Origin: Geobacillus thermocatenulatus
GTDB taxonomy: Bacteria > Bacillota > Bacilli > Bacillales > Anoxybacillaceae
Length of the DNA stretch: 64,000 nucleotides
Direction: 5' to 3'
Assembly (NCBI RefSeq): GCF_002217655.1
Contig: NZ_NEWK01000002.1
Span: forward strand, 1,117,164 to 1,181,163
Of this stretch, positions 43,319-52,620 are shown one piece after another. A program made the position numbers and the translations under genes. Position 1 is the first letter of the stretch, and every line of letters starts with the position of its first letter. Below the pieces are notes generated by a model. The model searched no databases, was not told where the DNA came from, and worked only from the letters and a program-made list of their open reading frames with translations.

Positions 43319-44044
43319 ATGATTGCCGTGCAAGACGTAAACAAAATCTATCCGCCAAACCGCCAAGTATTGCATCATGTTTCCCTCGAACTGGTTGAAG
43401 GGGATCGACTTATTCTTTTAGGGCCGAATGGAGCCGGAAAGACTACTTTAATAAGGTGCATCATCGGGCTTACTGCACCAGACAGCGGTAGCATCTATGT
43501 AAATGGAGTGGATGTTGTCCGCCATCCAGATGCAGCGCGCGAGTCAATTGCAGTCGTATTTGAAGAAGCTGACAATTCCTATTCCTATTTAACGGTTTTG
43601 GAAAATCTCTTATACTTCGGCTTGCTGAACAAATGGAGTCGTGCTGAAGCAAAACGAAGAGCCGAACGAATGATGGCTGTGTTGAATCTAACCCCATACG
43701 CTGAACGTCTCACCCAAACCCTTTCACGTGGGATGAAACAAAAACTAGCATTTGCGATCGCCTTAATGAAAGGCGCGCCGTTTTTGTTCCTTGATGAGCC
43801 GACTCTTGGCCTTGATGTGGAGTCGCAGCATCATATCCGAACCATGTTAACGGAAGAAAACCAATGGTGGAAAGCCGTTCTCATCACCACCCACGACATT
43901 CCTTTTGCCCACGCCGTTGGAAATAAGTTTGTCTTTATTCAAGACGGAAAAATCGTTTGGAGCGGCACAAAAGAACATTTTTCCACTCCAGCCGACCTTG
44001 AAACTCATTTTTTGGCCGCTGTTCGTTCCAACCTATCCGTCTAA
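43319..44044 (+). CDS. ABC transporter ATP-binding protein
   Basis: 241 aa. Walker A GPNGAGKTT, signature LSRGMKQKL, Walker B FLFLDEPTLGL and switch His in LITTHDIPFAHAV are intact. The ATG at 43319 follows AAAGGGTAGAAAAA. The permease starts 13 bp later. Its 135-bp core is duplicated at 40166. Probably serves the protein encoded just upstream. Confidence 0.88.
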   Translation: MIAVQDVNKIYPPNRQVLHHVSLELVEGDRLILLGPNGAGKTTLIRCIIGLTAPDSGSIYVNGVDVVRHPDAARESIAVVFEEADNSYSYLTVLENLLYFGLLNKWSRAEAKRRAERMMAVLNLTPYAERLTQTLSRGMKQKLAFAIALMKGAPFLFLDEPTLGLDVESQHHIRTMLTEENQWWKAVLITTHDIPFAHAVGNKFVFIQDGKIVWSGTKEHFSTPADLETHFLAAVRSNLSV

Positions 44045-44057
44045 GGAGGTGAACCCG

Positions 44058-44828
44058 TTGTCCCGGCAAATTTTGAATGTCGTATGGGCGTCCTTTTTGA
44101 AAAAAAGGGCAGAGTATCGCCGGTATTGGTTCGATTTTACCGTTGGGTTGATCATTAAATTTGTCTTTTTTCTCGGCACGCTGTACGCAAGCCCGATACA
44201 AACCGGAAAAGAAGCGACGGTCAAACTGTTCGGTTTCAGCCTTTGGTACTTAAGCGCTCATTTGATCTCGAAACTAGGCAATACGGTGATCGAAGAAGCG
44301 TATCTCGGCACCGCCGAGCAAGTGCTTTCCACCAAGACTGCTCCATGGAAGATTTTGATCGGCGTAGTCATCGCTGAAATCACCTTATCGTCCATGTGGG
44401 TGACGCTCTTTTTCATTTGTGCGGCTTTGATGATCGGATTTTCCGAAATTCTCTCGGGAATCGCATCCATGATAACGGAGATCGTCGTATTTGGCGGCGT
44501 CAGCCTTATCGGGATGACGGGAATCGGCGTGTTCATTTTAGGACTGTCTCTTCGCTTAAAGCAAGTGGGAGCCGTTACCGAGGTGCTGCTTTATTATTTA
44601 TTGATCTTCTCGGGATTTTTTCTATCTTCGAATGCATTGCCGACAGCGTTTCATATTCTCAACTGCTTTTCTCCTCTTTCTTGGGCCGTGCAAGGAGTGA
44701 ATGAAGGATGGCCCGTATTCTTTCCTGCTCTCGGCATCTCGCTATTCTGGCTGGCCATGGGCTCATTCGTCTTGAAGCAGCAATGGCATTGGGCGAAAAA
44801 AAATGGAAAAATCGGAAGCTACGTATGA
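44058..44828 (+). CDS. ABC-2 type permease
   Basis: 256 aa from TTG 44058, 7 bp after the perfect AAGGAGGTGA. About six helices, ABC-2 size (for example FDFTVGLIIKFVFFLGTLYA, VVFGGVSLIGMTGIGVFILG). It forms an exporter with the ATPase. The base composition is closer to core genes than that of the AT-rich ORF upstream, so the unit may be a mosaic. Substrate unknown. Confidence 0.82.
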   Translation: MSRQILNVVWASFLKKRAEYRRYWFDFTVGLIIKFVFFLGTLYASPIQTGKEATVKLFGFSLWYLSAHLISKLGNTVIEEAYLGTAEQVLSTKTAPWKILIGVVIAEITLSSMWVTLFFICAALMIGFSEILSGIASMITEIVVFGGVSLIGMTGIGVFILGLSLRLKQVGAVTEVLLYYLLIFSGFFLSSNALPTAFHILNCFSPLSWAVQGVNEGWPVFFPALGISLFWLAMGSFVLKQQWHWAKKNGKIGSYV

Positions 44829-45069
44829 ACGAACGAGCAAAATAGCGGTGAGTGACATTTCAAAGCGATTCTCTAATGAGAATCACAAGCTTTTATTCGC
44901 ACAAATCATCCAAACTCCCAAGCAAAGTGCGATAGAAAAGTGTAAAAAATGGGATAGCAGATCATGACATCAAGATGAGGGAGGAAATTCTAAAAAACGC
45001 TCACAATATCCATGACAATGCCCGCTATATACCGAAGAAACGTTTTTCACAACACCTTGACTGACTCAA

Positions 45070-45120
45070 CGCCATCCACCCCTCGGAACCGTCAGCCGAT
45101 CAAGGCGGATGGCGTTTTGG
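45070..45120 (-). repeat. Repeated hairpin, copy 2
   Basis: CGCCATCC...GGATGGCG (45070-45114) resembles the hairpins at 41098 and 47931. It lies after the stop of the small membrane gene at 45163 and could act as its terminator; oriented with TTTTGG on the + strand. Confidence 0.6.
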
Positions 45121-45162
45121 CGGCCTGGCGTTTCTCTACAATCCTATCGATCGGGATCGCCG

Positions 45163-45483
45163 TCATCGTCTGGAAAGTTTCACAATGCCGGCCAGCAAAC
45201 AAACCATCCCTGCTCCCCACGCCAACCCCGCCTTGCCGAGAAGAAGGGAGATTTCTTCGGATGCCTGCGGATGGGTAAGATCAAAGGAAATGGCTCTAAA
45301 CGCAAAGTAAGCGGCAATAGAGAGCAGCAGAAAATGAGCAAAAATCCAATAGAATGCCAAACGACGCGTCCGATTCTTCCTCCAAAGGGAAACGACCGTC
45401 ATGGTGGCGATCAACATCACGACGGAAAAACCGCCAATGAGTAAATCCATCACTTCCTCTTCCATCTGCAAATGTTTATGCAT
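45163..45483 (-). CDS. Small three-TM protein, paralogue 1
   Basis: 106 aa from ATG 45483, which has AAAGGGG 8-9 bp upstream. Helices at MDLLIGGFSVVMLIATMTVV, YWIFAHFLLLSIAAYFAFRA and LLLGKAGLAWGAGMVCLLAG. The C-terminal half is almost the same as that of the protein at 48026. Such short hydrophobic proteins can be immunity proteins, and a halocin-like gene lies between the two, but that link is only positional. Confidence 0.65.
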   Translation of the reverse strand: MHKHLQMEEEVMDLLIGGFSVVMLIATMTVVSLWRKNRTRRLAFYWIFAHFLLLSIAAYFAFRAISFDLTHPQASEEISLLLGKAGLAWGAGMVCLLAGIVKLSRR

Positions 45484-45870
45484 GTTTACAGCCCCTTTCA
45501 TCAAGGTAAGGCGATATTTCTTCTACACTTCTCTTTCCATTCCTCCTCTTCCTTTTTTTAATATTGGCTCTTCATCACAAAATGCACTTGACAAAGAAAT
45601 ATGTTCATAATAAAGAAAATCAAAATAACGTTTTTCCTTTTTATACAATTTACCTCATTTGAGCAACATTACTTTCTTTTTTCACATATAAAGCAGCCGC
45701 CATGTTTCATATCCTACCCTACAATATGGTTCTGCAACAAAGAAACAAGTCATCAAGACTTTGTGAAAACTTTCTCATCAAAATATGACAATTTTTTGAA
45801 CAAACTTGCCGAACATTCGGAGAAAATGGACGAAATCTTGGCACATTTCCCCTATAAAATCTCTTTAGGC
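45484..45870. other. AT-rich region with no supported gene
   Basis: 387 bp, very AT-rich. An open frame with HQDFVKTFSSKYDNFLNKLA and EHSEKMDEILAHF runs to the edge of the 254-bp element at 45871, which may have cut a former gene. Not called. Confidence 0.35.
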
Positions 45871-46124
45871 CTCACATTTCGCAACCTCCCGAGCAGAATC
45901 GGGAGGATTTTTTGAGGGGGATGCCGAATAAATCCTTGATACACCGAGAAAGCAAAGGAGTTTCGGCATCATGACCATTCGGATTCAGGCGATTTATGCG
46001 ATAAGGAACGACGAGCGATGGTAAAAAAAGGATTGCCATCGCTTATCGTGTTGGGCCGGAAATTATTTTTGAAAAGTAAATAAAAAATCCTTTATCTTGG
46101 GATGGTCTGGATGCGAAATGTGAG
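45871..46124 (+). mobile_element. 254-bp internally deleted IS with terminal inverted repeats
   Basis: CTCACATTTCGCA (45871-45883) and TGCGAAATGTGAG (46112-46124) are perfect inverted repeats. The left 127 bp equals that at 42159. The interior has the first codons of a transposase (ATGACCATTCGG, coding MTIRIQAIYAIRNDERW) and then a stop. No clear target duplication was seen. Family unknown. Confidence 0.75.
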
Positions 46125-46649
46125 TTGTATGACGGCGGGAAGAAGCAACATCAACCAAGTGATGGAGAGTGATGGAAATGGTTTCCTCGATCAGAGGAGA
46201 GGATCAATCGGGGGGTGTCAGCATCCATTGCAAACGCTCAGCGAAGTCCGTCTGAAAAAGATTCCTTATCATCATACTCAAAACGAACCGGATTCCCTAT
46301 GAACAGCAACACCATCGAAACCAAGCAGTTTGCCCGCTATATCGAGCCTCAAGATACCCCCTCGTCACAACAGGGCTGAAGCGTTGCCTTGTGTATCGCG
46401 ATAAGGGGCAATTTCAGGGCCTCGATGAGGCGGGTAGTGTTACTGGTTTGAAAGGTGGCAACTGATGACACCGGAACATCTCCATGACATCTGGCGAGTC
46501 AACCGGGGGCTTTTCATGCAGAATCCCGCTTTTTTCCCATGCTTTTCTTTAGGAGCAGTATAACCGGAGTGAGTACCACTTATGTAAAAGTAAAGGGTTA
46601 ACTTTTTTAATGAGCATGTATACAGAAGTACAAGCTTTACATGAGGCAG
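46125..46649. other. Degraded stretch without a supported gene
   Basis: 525 bp of mixed composition. A short frame MNSNTIETKQFARYIEPQ begins at about 46300 and ends after 26 codons; it may be a transposase start but is not assigned. GTTAACTTTTTTAATGAGC near 46600 precedes a 23-codon frame. Confidence 0.35.
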
Positions 46650-46720
46650 CGGACATGTTGGCTAATTGCCTAGCGAAATAAGGGTTCCTGCTCTCCCCCT
46701 TTCGCTAGAAAACATGTCCG
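46650..46720. repeat. Two-armed inverted repeat
   Basis: CGGACATGT (46650-46658) pairs with ACATGTCCG (46712-46720) and CTAGCGAAA (46670-46678) with TTTCGCTAG (46700-46708), forming a long stem with an internal loop. It lies in non-coding DNA; possibly an IS end or terminator. Confidence 0.55.
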
Positions 46721-46902
46721 CAGAAACTCCATGTCAAGCCATCAAACAGTTTTTTCCATAAAAAAGAGAGGAAATTTGCGCAATACTCCAGATTTTTGCT
46801 GGATTAACGTACAAAAACTCGTTTTAATTTGCAAAAAAATAATCCTTTCGTTCCAAAATTACGTGATAATTTCCCCCATACTGAAAGACGAGTTTTTAAT
46901 TT

Positions 46903-47538
46903 TTAAATCAATTGACAAAGAGCATCACAGCCATAAGCACATCCAAAAGTAACCAACAAAGTGCAAAGCACCGTACAAAACGGGGTACCTACTGGCCCAG
47001 TAACTAGACATCCAGTAATACACCGAGGAATAGAGCCCGCTAGCCCTCCAGAACAAAGTCCTGTACAAATAGTTTCGCATGATAATTGTTTCGTGGAAAT
47101 GTCATCATTACGATCGAAGTCAAGATTGATAGTTGCGTTGTATAGATTGCCATTCTTGTCAAAAATCAATCTCTGAGTCTCATTATTTTCAACAAAATAA
47201 TATGATATAGTGTTGTTGAGATTTTTAACAACACTAAAAGCGAACGATTGATGCGGACCAGAGACCATATACGCCTCTCCAACCATCAAATTTCCCACAA
47301 AAATATTGTAAACAATTAAATCAATAGCGGGATTTCCTACATTTTTCTGCCTTACAGGTAACTCAACGGTTCGGACAGTTTTAAACCACACAACATATCC
47401 ATCACGTTGAAGTGTTGTAATCATTTTATTGAATCCTTCGTTATTTTCGCACAAATTAATAAATTTAGTTTGATCTTGGAACATATCTTCTGTAATAATC
47501 AAATCGCTAGGCTCCATTCCATATAAAGTGAATGTCAT
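46903..47538 (-). CDS. Halocin C8-like Cys-rich bacteriocin precursor candidate
   Basis: 211 aa from ATG 47538 (GGAAAGGGTG upstream). The N-terminal ~150 residues are soluble (for example FKTVRTVELPVRQKNVGNPA). The last ~55 carry ten cysteines in a hydrophobic Gly-rich stretch: SCETICTGLCSGGLAG, RCITGCLVTGPVG, FCTVLCTLLVTFGCAYGCDA and CQLI. Halocin C8 also has a C-terminal ten-Cys domain cut from a longer precursor, so this resembles a halocin-C8-type bacteriocin with its N-terminal immunity/leader part. No exporter is adjacent in the same strand. The name is a motif-level guess. Confidence 0.55.
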   Translation of the reverse strand: MTFTLYGMEPSDLIITEDMFQDQTKFINLCENNEGFNKMITTLQRDGYVVWFKTVRTVELPVRQKNVGNPAIDLIVYNIFVGNLMVGEAYMVSGPHQSFAFSVVKNLNNTISYYFVENNETQRLIFDKNGNLYNATINLDFDRNDDISTKQLSCETICTGLCSGGLAGSIPRCITGCLVTGPVGTPFCTVLCTLLVTFGCAYGCDALCQLI

Positions 47539-47930
47539 GAACAACACCCTTTCCAGAAGTGATTGATTAATAAGCACCGCTAAAATATTTATGCAAGTAG
47601 CCATTGACTTGCCAAGGCTTCTGTGCAATTGGTTTGAAAATGATGGATTTGTTACTAAAGCAGTGACCCAGCAGCTCAATACCTTCACTGTTTGGGAGAT
47701 TTTTTGTCACAATACCGAATGAATTGTTGGAACACAAGGGAAGTGAAAGAGTATTTTTCGTGGATGTTCATGTCGAAGTGCCCGACCCCAACGCTGAAGG
47801 GAATCGAATATAAGTACTCTATATCAAAAAATGGGTTTCCTCCTCCGAAATGGACATCTTTGTCTGTAAATTTACACCAATACATCTCCTCAACTGAAAC
47901 AGGCAATTCCTTATTCAGGCCCTCTCACAA
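47539..47930. other. Region upstream of the halocin-like gene, no supported gene
   Basis: 392 bp. Two open minus-strand frames (FQQFIRYCDKKSPKQ and then SCWVTALVTNPSFSNQLHR) read into the halocin-like gene in a broken way and may be an eroded earlier gene, possibly a transposase. Not assigned. Confidence 0.35.
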
Positions 47931-47983
47931 ACGCCATCCGCCCCTCAGAACCGTCAGTCGATAAAGGCGGATGGCTTTTTTTG
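47931..47983 (-). repeat. Repeated hairpin, copy 3
   Basis: CGCCATCCGCC...GGCGGATGGC followed on the + strand by TTTTTTT. Same unit as at 41098 and 45070, next to the second small membrane gene. Confidence 0.6.
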
Positions 47984-48025
47984 CAGCTTGGCGTTTCTCT
48001 ACAATCATACCGATCTAAATCGTGG

Positions 48026-48343
48026 TCATCGTCTGGAAAGTTTCACAATGCCGGCCAGCAAACAAACCATCCCTGCTCCCCACGCCAACCCCGCCTTGCC
48101 GAGAAAAAGGGAGATTTCTTCGGATGCCTGCACATGGGTAAGATCAAAGGAAATCGCCTTCAGCGCAAAGAAAACAGCCAGAGACAGCAACAAGAAATGG
48201 GCCAATATCCACAGGAACGCCCGCCCCTCTCGATTCCTTCGCCAAAGAAAAACGATTGTCGCAACCGCGATCAACATCACAACCGAAAAGCCGCCGATGA
48301 GCATATCCATCACATTTTCTTCCATCGGCAAATGATTGGGCAA
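48026..48343 (-). CDS. Small three-TM protein, paralogue 2
   Basis: 105 aa from TTG 48343, 8 bp after AGGAGG. Helices MDMLIGGFSVVMLIAVATIV, FLWILAHFLLLSLAVFFALK and LFLGKAGLAWGAGMVCLLAG. Nearly identical to paralogue 1 in the last third, and the surrounding DNA and hairpin are duplicated too, so a segmental duplication created the pair. Function unknown. Confidence 0.65.
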   Translation of the reverse strand: MPNHLPMEENVMDMLIGGFSVVMLIAVATIVFLWRRNREGRAFLWILAHFLLLSLAVFFALKAISFDLTHVQASEEISLFLGKAGLAWGAGMVCLLAGIVKLSRR

Positions 48344-48759
48344 CGTTCCTACCTCCTCTTTTTCATCCTATCATGTCTTTCTATTCTTCTTCCCTGCGTT
48401 CGATCCCTTCTTGTATGTGAAACCGCCTATGGGCTTCTTCGTTCCTGCGTGCTAGGGAAGCGGCGCAACCCTTTACGCAAACGGACAAGCAGACGCCCAT
48501 CTCCCTATTCGAGAGGACGGCGCCTGCTCTGATTGCTCAATTAGAAAAACCTTGCGAAATCAGCCTTCTGGCGAAATTCTGCTGATTTGCTCGTGACAGC
48601 CGTTTTTCACCGTCCTTCTAGGAAGCGAGTCGCTGTTCGGTCTTCCGTCACGCTAAAGCGTGACGAAGGCAAACCTGTGGCTTGCCTTCGTCAGTCAAGA
48701 ATGGATGAGCCGCTTTTTCCGTCAAGGATATCGGAAACGATTGGGTTGCATCTCTATGG
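48344..48759. other. Intergenic region before potD end
   Basis: 416 bp. It contains CTTCCGTCACGC-TAAA-GCGTGACGAAGG (48642-48669) and an overlapping GAAGGCAA...TTGCCTTC stem to 48689, candidate 3' structures for the potABCD mRNA. No gene seen. Confidence 0.45.
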
Positions 48760-49833
48760 TTACTTTTGCTGCATCTTAAACTGCAAAAACAGTTCGTTGT
48801 AGTAGGCGAGCATCTGTTTTCCCAAGTTTTCGTACACTTCGAGATGCCCTGCTGAATCCAAATCGGGGTAGAAGCGGCGGTCGCCCGCGATGTCTTTTGG
48901 CAAATAGCGAAGCGCCTTTTTGTTCGGCGTCGAGTAGCCGACGTACTCGGCGTTTTGCGCCGCGTGTTTTGGGTCGAGCATAAAGTTGATGAACGCGTGC
49001 GCTCCTTCGATGTTTTTCGCTGTTTTCGGAATGACCATGTTGTCAAACCATAAGTTGGAGCCTTCTTTCGGCACGACATAGTCGAGCTTGTCGTTTTCCG
49101 CGATGATTTCGGCCGCATCGCCCGACCAGACGACGCCGATGGCTGCTTCTTCATTGGCAAGCAGCAGCTTGATTTCATCGCCGACAATCGCCTTCACGTT
49201 CGGCATGAGCCGATCGAGCTTCCGCTTGGCTTCTTGCAAGTGGGCTTTGTTCGTGTCATTGAGGGAATAGCCGAGGCTGTTTAACGCCATCCCCATCACT
49301 TCGCGCGCCCCGTCGACAAGCAAAATTTGATTGCGCAAGCTTGGATCCCATAAGTCGTTCCAGCTTGTGATGGTCTTGCCGCCAAGCATCTCGCGGTTGT
49401 AGACGATGCCGACCGTCCCCCAAAAATACGGCACGGAATACCGGTTGTGCGGATCAAACGACAAGTTGAGAAACCGCGGCTCGATATATTGCAAATTGGG
49501 AAGCTTTCGGTGATCAAGCGGCAGAAGCAGCTTTTCCTCGATCATTTTGCTGATGGCGTAATCGGATGGAACGGCGACGTCAAACGTTGCCCCGCCTTGG
49601 GCGATTTTCGCCATCATCGCCTCATTGGAATCAAACGTTTGGTAAATCACTTTCCACCCTGTCTCTTTTTCAAATTCGCGAATGAGCGCCGGGTCAATGT
49701 AATCGCCCCAGTTGTAGACCGTCACCGTTTTGCCTCCGCCGTACCCTTCCGCTTCGTTCAGCCGATGCGTGACAAACATCAGGACGAACGCGGCGATGAA
49801 CACGGCCGCAAATCCTTGGACAAGCCGTCTCAC
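48760..49833 (-). CDS. potD: Spermidine/putrescine-binding protein PotD
   Basis: 357 aa. Extracytoplasmic polyamine receptor anchored by an N-terminal helix (GFAAVFIAAFVLMFVTHRL). Typical of the family: TVYNWGDYIDPALIREFEKE, then VPSDYAISKMIEEKLL and GVVWSGDAAEI. The GTG start overlaps the end of potC (AGGTGAG), with GGGGGGC upstream. Last gene of potABCD. No lipobox is clear. Confidence 0.92.
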   Translation of the reverse strand: MRRLVQGFAAVFIAAFVLMFVTHRLNEAEGYGGGKTVTVYNWGDYIDPALIREFEKETGWKVIYQTFDSNEAMMAKIAQGGATFDVAVPSDYAISKMIEEKLLLPLDHRKLPNLQYIEPRFLNLSFDPHNRYSVPYFWGTVGIVYNREMLGGKTITSWNDLWDPSLRNQILLVDGAREVMGMALNSLGYSLNDTNKAHLQEAKRKLDRLMPNVKAIVGDEIKLLLANEEAAIGVVWSGDAAEIIAENDKLDYVVPKEGSNLWFDNMVIPKTAKNIEGAHAFINFMLDPKHAAQNAEYVGYSTPNKKALRYLPKDIAGDRRFYPDLDSAGHLEVYENLGKQMLAYYNELFLQFKMQQK

Positions 49834-50637
49834 CTACTTTCGCCCCCCTATCCCGTACAAGCGGCCGCCTTTTTGGCTGAGCACGTAATAGCCGATGACG
49901 AGCAGCATCGTAAACAAAAACAGAAGCGTCGACAATGCGTTGATCGACAAGGAAATGCCTTGGCGCGCCCGCGAATAAATTTCCACGGACAGCGTCGAGA
50001 ACCCATTTCCCGTGACAAAAAAGGTCACGGCAAAGTCATCGAGCGAATACGTGAGCGCCATGAAAAAGCCCGCCCATATGCTCGGAGCCAAAAACGGCAG
50101 CACCACACCGGACAGCACTTGCCAATGACTGGCTCCTAAATCTCTAGCCGCATCAATCAGCGTCGGGCTCATTTCTTCCAGTTTCGGCAGCACCATCAAC
50201 ACGACAATCGGCACGCTGAACGCGATATGAGACAACAGCACGGACGTAAAGCCGAGCTTGATGCCGGCTATCGTAAACAGAAGCAAAAACGAAGCGCCGA
50301 TGATGACATCGGGGCTGACGATCAGCACGTTGTTGAGGGCGAGAAGAGCGTTTTTCGTTCGCTGCCGCTTGACATAGTAAACGGCGAGCGCTCCGATGAC
50401 CCCAAGTATCGTCGCAACCGCCGCCGACAACAGTGCAATGACGATTGTATTCAAAACGATGATGAGCAAGCGGTCGTCGGACAGCACGTCGCGATACCAC
50501 TTCAACGTGAACGATTGAAAATCGTGCATCGCCCCGCCGCTGTTGAACGAATAATACATCAAATACACAATCGGCATATACATCACGGCAAACACGGCCA
50601 AAAGATACACCCGTCCCCACCTATGCGTCCGTTTCAT
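49834..50637 (-). CDS. potC: Spermidine/putrescine permease PotC
   Basis: 267 aa, six helices with the EAA loop [20 protein letters not shown]. Partner of PotB in the membrane channel. The ATG at 50637 overlaps the potB stop (ATGA). Confidence 0.93.
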   Translation of the reverse strand: MKRTHRWGRVYLLAVFAVMYMPIVYLMYYSFNSGGAMHDFQSFTLKWYRDVLSDDRLLIIVLNTIVIALLSAAVATILGVIGALAVYYVKRQRTKNALLALNNVLIVSPDVIIGASFLLLFTIAGIKLGFTSVLLSHIAFSVPIVVLMVLPKLEEMSPTLIDAARDLGASHWQVLSGVVLPFLAPSIWAGFFMALTYSLDDFAVTFFVTGNGFSTLSVEIYSRARQGISLSINALSTLLFLFTMLLVIGYYVLSQKGGRLYGIGGRK

Positions 50638-51443
50638 CGGCTTCCCTCTTTTCTTCCGCTTCCTGTCAGGACGACGATGACCGCCATCGCGATCATTAAC
50701 ACAACCGCGATCGTCGCCCCCATCCCCCAGTTTTGGGTGACAAGAAAATGCTGCTCAATGGCGGTGCCGAGCGTAATGACGCGGTTGCCAGCGACAAGGC
50801 GCGTAATCATAAACAGCGACAGCGCCGGGATGAATACCGCTTGGCAGCCGGCCTTCACTCCGCCAAGCGTGAGCGGGAAGACGACGCGGCGGAACGTTGT
50901 CCATGACGATGCCCCCAAATCGCGGGCGGCATCGACAAGCGACGGCGGCAATTCTTCAAGAGCATTGAAAATCGGCAGCACCATAAACGGAATAAAAATA
51001 TACACCGACACAAAGACAAAACTGAAATCGGTGAACAACAGCTGCCGCGGCCCGACGCCCAACACCTTCAAAAAAGCGTTGGCCAGCCCATACGTGCCGA
51101 ACAGCCCTAAAAACGCATACACCTTCAGCAGCAAATTCACCCACATCGGCAAGATGAGCAACAACAGCCATAACTGCTTGTGCCTCGTCTTTGTCAGCCA
51201 ATAGGCGGTCGGATAGCCGATGAGCAGCGACACAAGGGTAATCAAAAACGCGTACCAAAACGAATACGCCATCATTTTTAAATAAATGGGCGTCAACACC
51301 GCTTTGTAGTTGGACAACGTCCAACGGCCGTCGAGATCCAAAAACGATTCATACACCAAAAAGACAATCGGTGCCACGACAAACAGCACAAGCCAAATGC
51401 CATAAGGGATTAAATACCAGTTCCGCCACGTCCGTTCCGTCAT
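50634..51443 (-). CDS. potB: Spermidine/putrescine permease PotB
   Basis: 269 aa, six helices with the EAA loop [20 protein letters not shown]. Forms the polyamine channel with PotC. ATG 51443 overlaps the potA stop (ATGA). Confidence 0.93.
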   Translation of the reverse strand: MTERTWRNWYLIPYGIWLVLFVVAPIVFLVYESFLDLDGRWTLSNYKAVLTPIYLKMMAYSFWYAFLITLVSLLIGYPTAYWLTKTRHKQLWLLLLILPMWVNLLLKVYAFLGLFGTYGLANAFLKVLGVGPRQLLFTDFSFVFVSVYIFIPFMVLPIFNALEELPPSLVDAARDLGASSWTTFRRVVFPLTLGGVKAGCQAVFIPALSLFMITRLVAGNRVITLGTAIEQHFLVTQNWGMGATIAVVLMIAMAVIVVLTGSGRKEGSR

Positions 51444-52498
51444 GCGTCCTCATCCTCCTTTTCGAGTCGCATGACGTGAATCGCTTCCGGTTCAAAACGA
51501 AGGCCGACCGTTTCCCCGACTTCAGCCTTTTTCGTCGAATGGACAAGCCATTCGTTGCCGTTTTCGTCATAGCCGCAAATTTCATAATGGACACCGCGGA
51601 ATAAGAGCGAATCGACGCGGATGACGATCTGCCCATCTCCCGGCGCCGCGAGCTCCAAATCTTCCGGGCGGATGACGACATCGACCGGTTCGTTTGGTGC
51701 GAAGCCGCGGTCAACACATGCAAACTGTTTGCCGGCAAATTCGACGAGGAAATCGTCGATCATGCGCCCCGACAAAATGTTCGATTCCCCGATGAAATCG
51801 GCGACGAATCGGTTGATGGGCTCGTCGTAAATGTCTTTCGGCGTCCCAAACTGCTGAATTTTTCCTTTATTTAGAACAAAAATATAATCGGACATCGCCA
51901 GCGCTTCTTCTTGGTCATGCGTGACAAAAATGAACGTAATCCCTAAGCGGCGTTGCAGTTCGCGAAGTTCATACTGCATTTCCGTGCGCAATTTCAAATC
52001 CAAGGCTGACAGCGGTTCATCCAAGAGCAACACTTCTGGCTCATTCACAATCGCCCGCGCAATCGCGACGCGCTGACGCTGGCCGCCGGACATTTCTTGA
52101 ATGCGGCGGCGCTCATAGCCGTCTAAGTTGACAAATCGAAGCGCTTCCCTCACTTTCTCGCGAATGTCGGCTTCTTTCATCTTTTTCACGCGCAAACCAA
52201 ACGCGACGTTTTCAAACACATCGAGGTGAGGAAACAACGCATAGTCTTGAAAGACAGTGTTGACTTGCCGTTTGTTCGGCGGGACGTTTTGAATCGGCTT
52301 CCCGTGGAAATAAATCGTTCCTTGCGTTGGCTCGATAAACCCGGCAATCAGCCGCAAAATCGTCGTCTTCCCGCACCCCGACGGCCCAAGCAGCGTATAA
52401 AACTTTCCGCGCTCCATCGCAAAACTGACATCATCCAATACAGTCATGCCGTCATATTCCTTCGTCACGCGCTCGAAGCGGATGATTTCTCCGTTCAC
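51440..52498 (-). CDS. potA: Polyamine transporter ATPase PotA
   Basis: 352 aa. Walker [11 protein letters not shown], signature [12 protein letters not shown], Walker [12 protein letters not shown], then a TOBE-type regulatory domain from about residue 240. The GTG at 52498 follows GGGGGGCTGAAA. First gene of the operon. ATP hydrolysis drives polyamine uptake. Confidence 0.93.
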   Translation of the reverse strand: MNGEIIRFERVTKEYDGMTVLDDVSFAMERGKFYTLLGPSGCGKTTILRLIAGFIEPTQGTIYFHGKPIQNVPPNKRQVNTVFQDYALFPHLDVFENVAFGLRVKKMKEADIREKVREALRFVNLDGYERRRIQEMSGGQRQRVAIARAIVNEPEVLLLDEPLSALDLKLRTEMQYELRELQRRLGITFIFVTHDQEEALAMSDYIFVLNKGKIQQFGTPKDIYDEPINRFVADFIGESNILSGRMIDDFLVEFAGKQFACVDRGFAPNEPVDVVIRPEDLELAAPGDGQIVIRVDSLLFRGVHYEICGYDENGNEWLVHSTKKAEVGETVGLRFEPEAIHVMRLEKEDEDA

Positions 52499-52620
52499 TT
52501 TCAGCCCCCCGTCTTCTTGATGTTCACTATTCCTAATTAGAACATAGGAGAGTGGAAAGTGCAACGGAAAAATCCTTGATCACATCTATGGAAACTGAAT
52601 TTTTCATAAAGATCCCGCTA

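Noticed and set aside
45601-45915. 104-codon AT-rich + strand frame
   Set aside because: It has no ribosome-binding site and crosses into the IS end at 45871; at most an eroded gene.
47685-47906. 73-codon minus-strand frame upstream of the halocin-like gene
   Set aside because: No recognisable family and the reading is broken from what follows; left as unassigned sequence.
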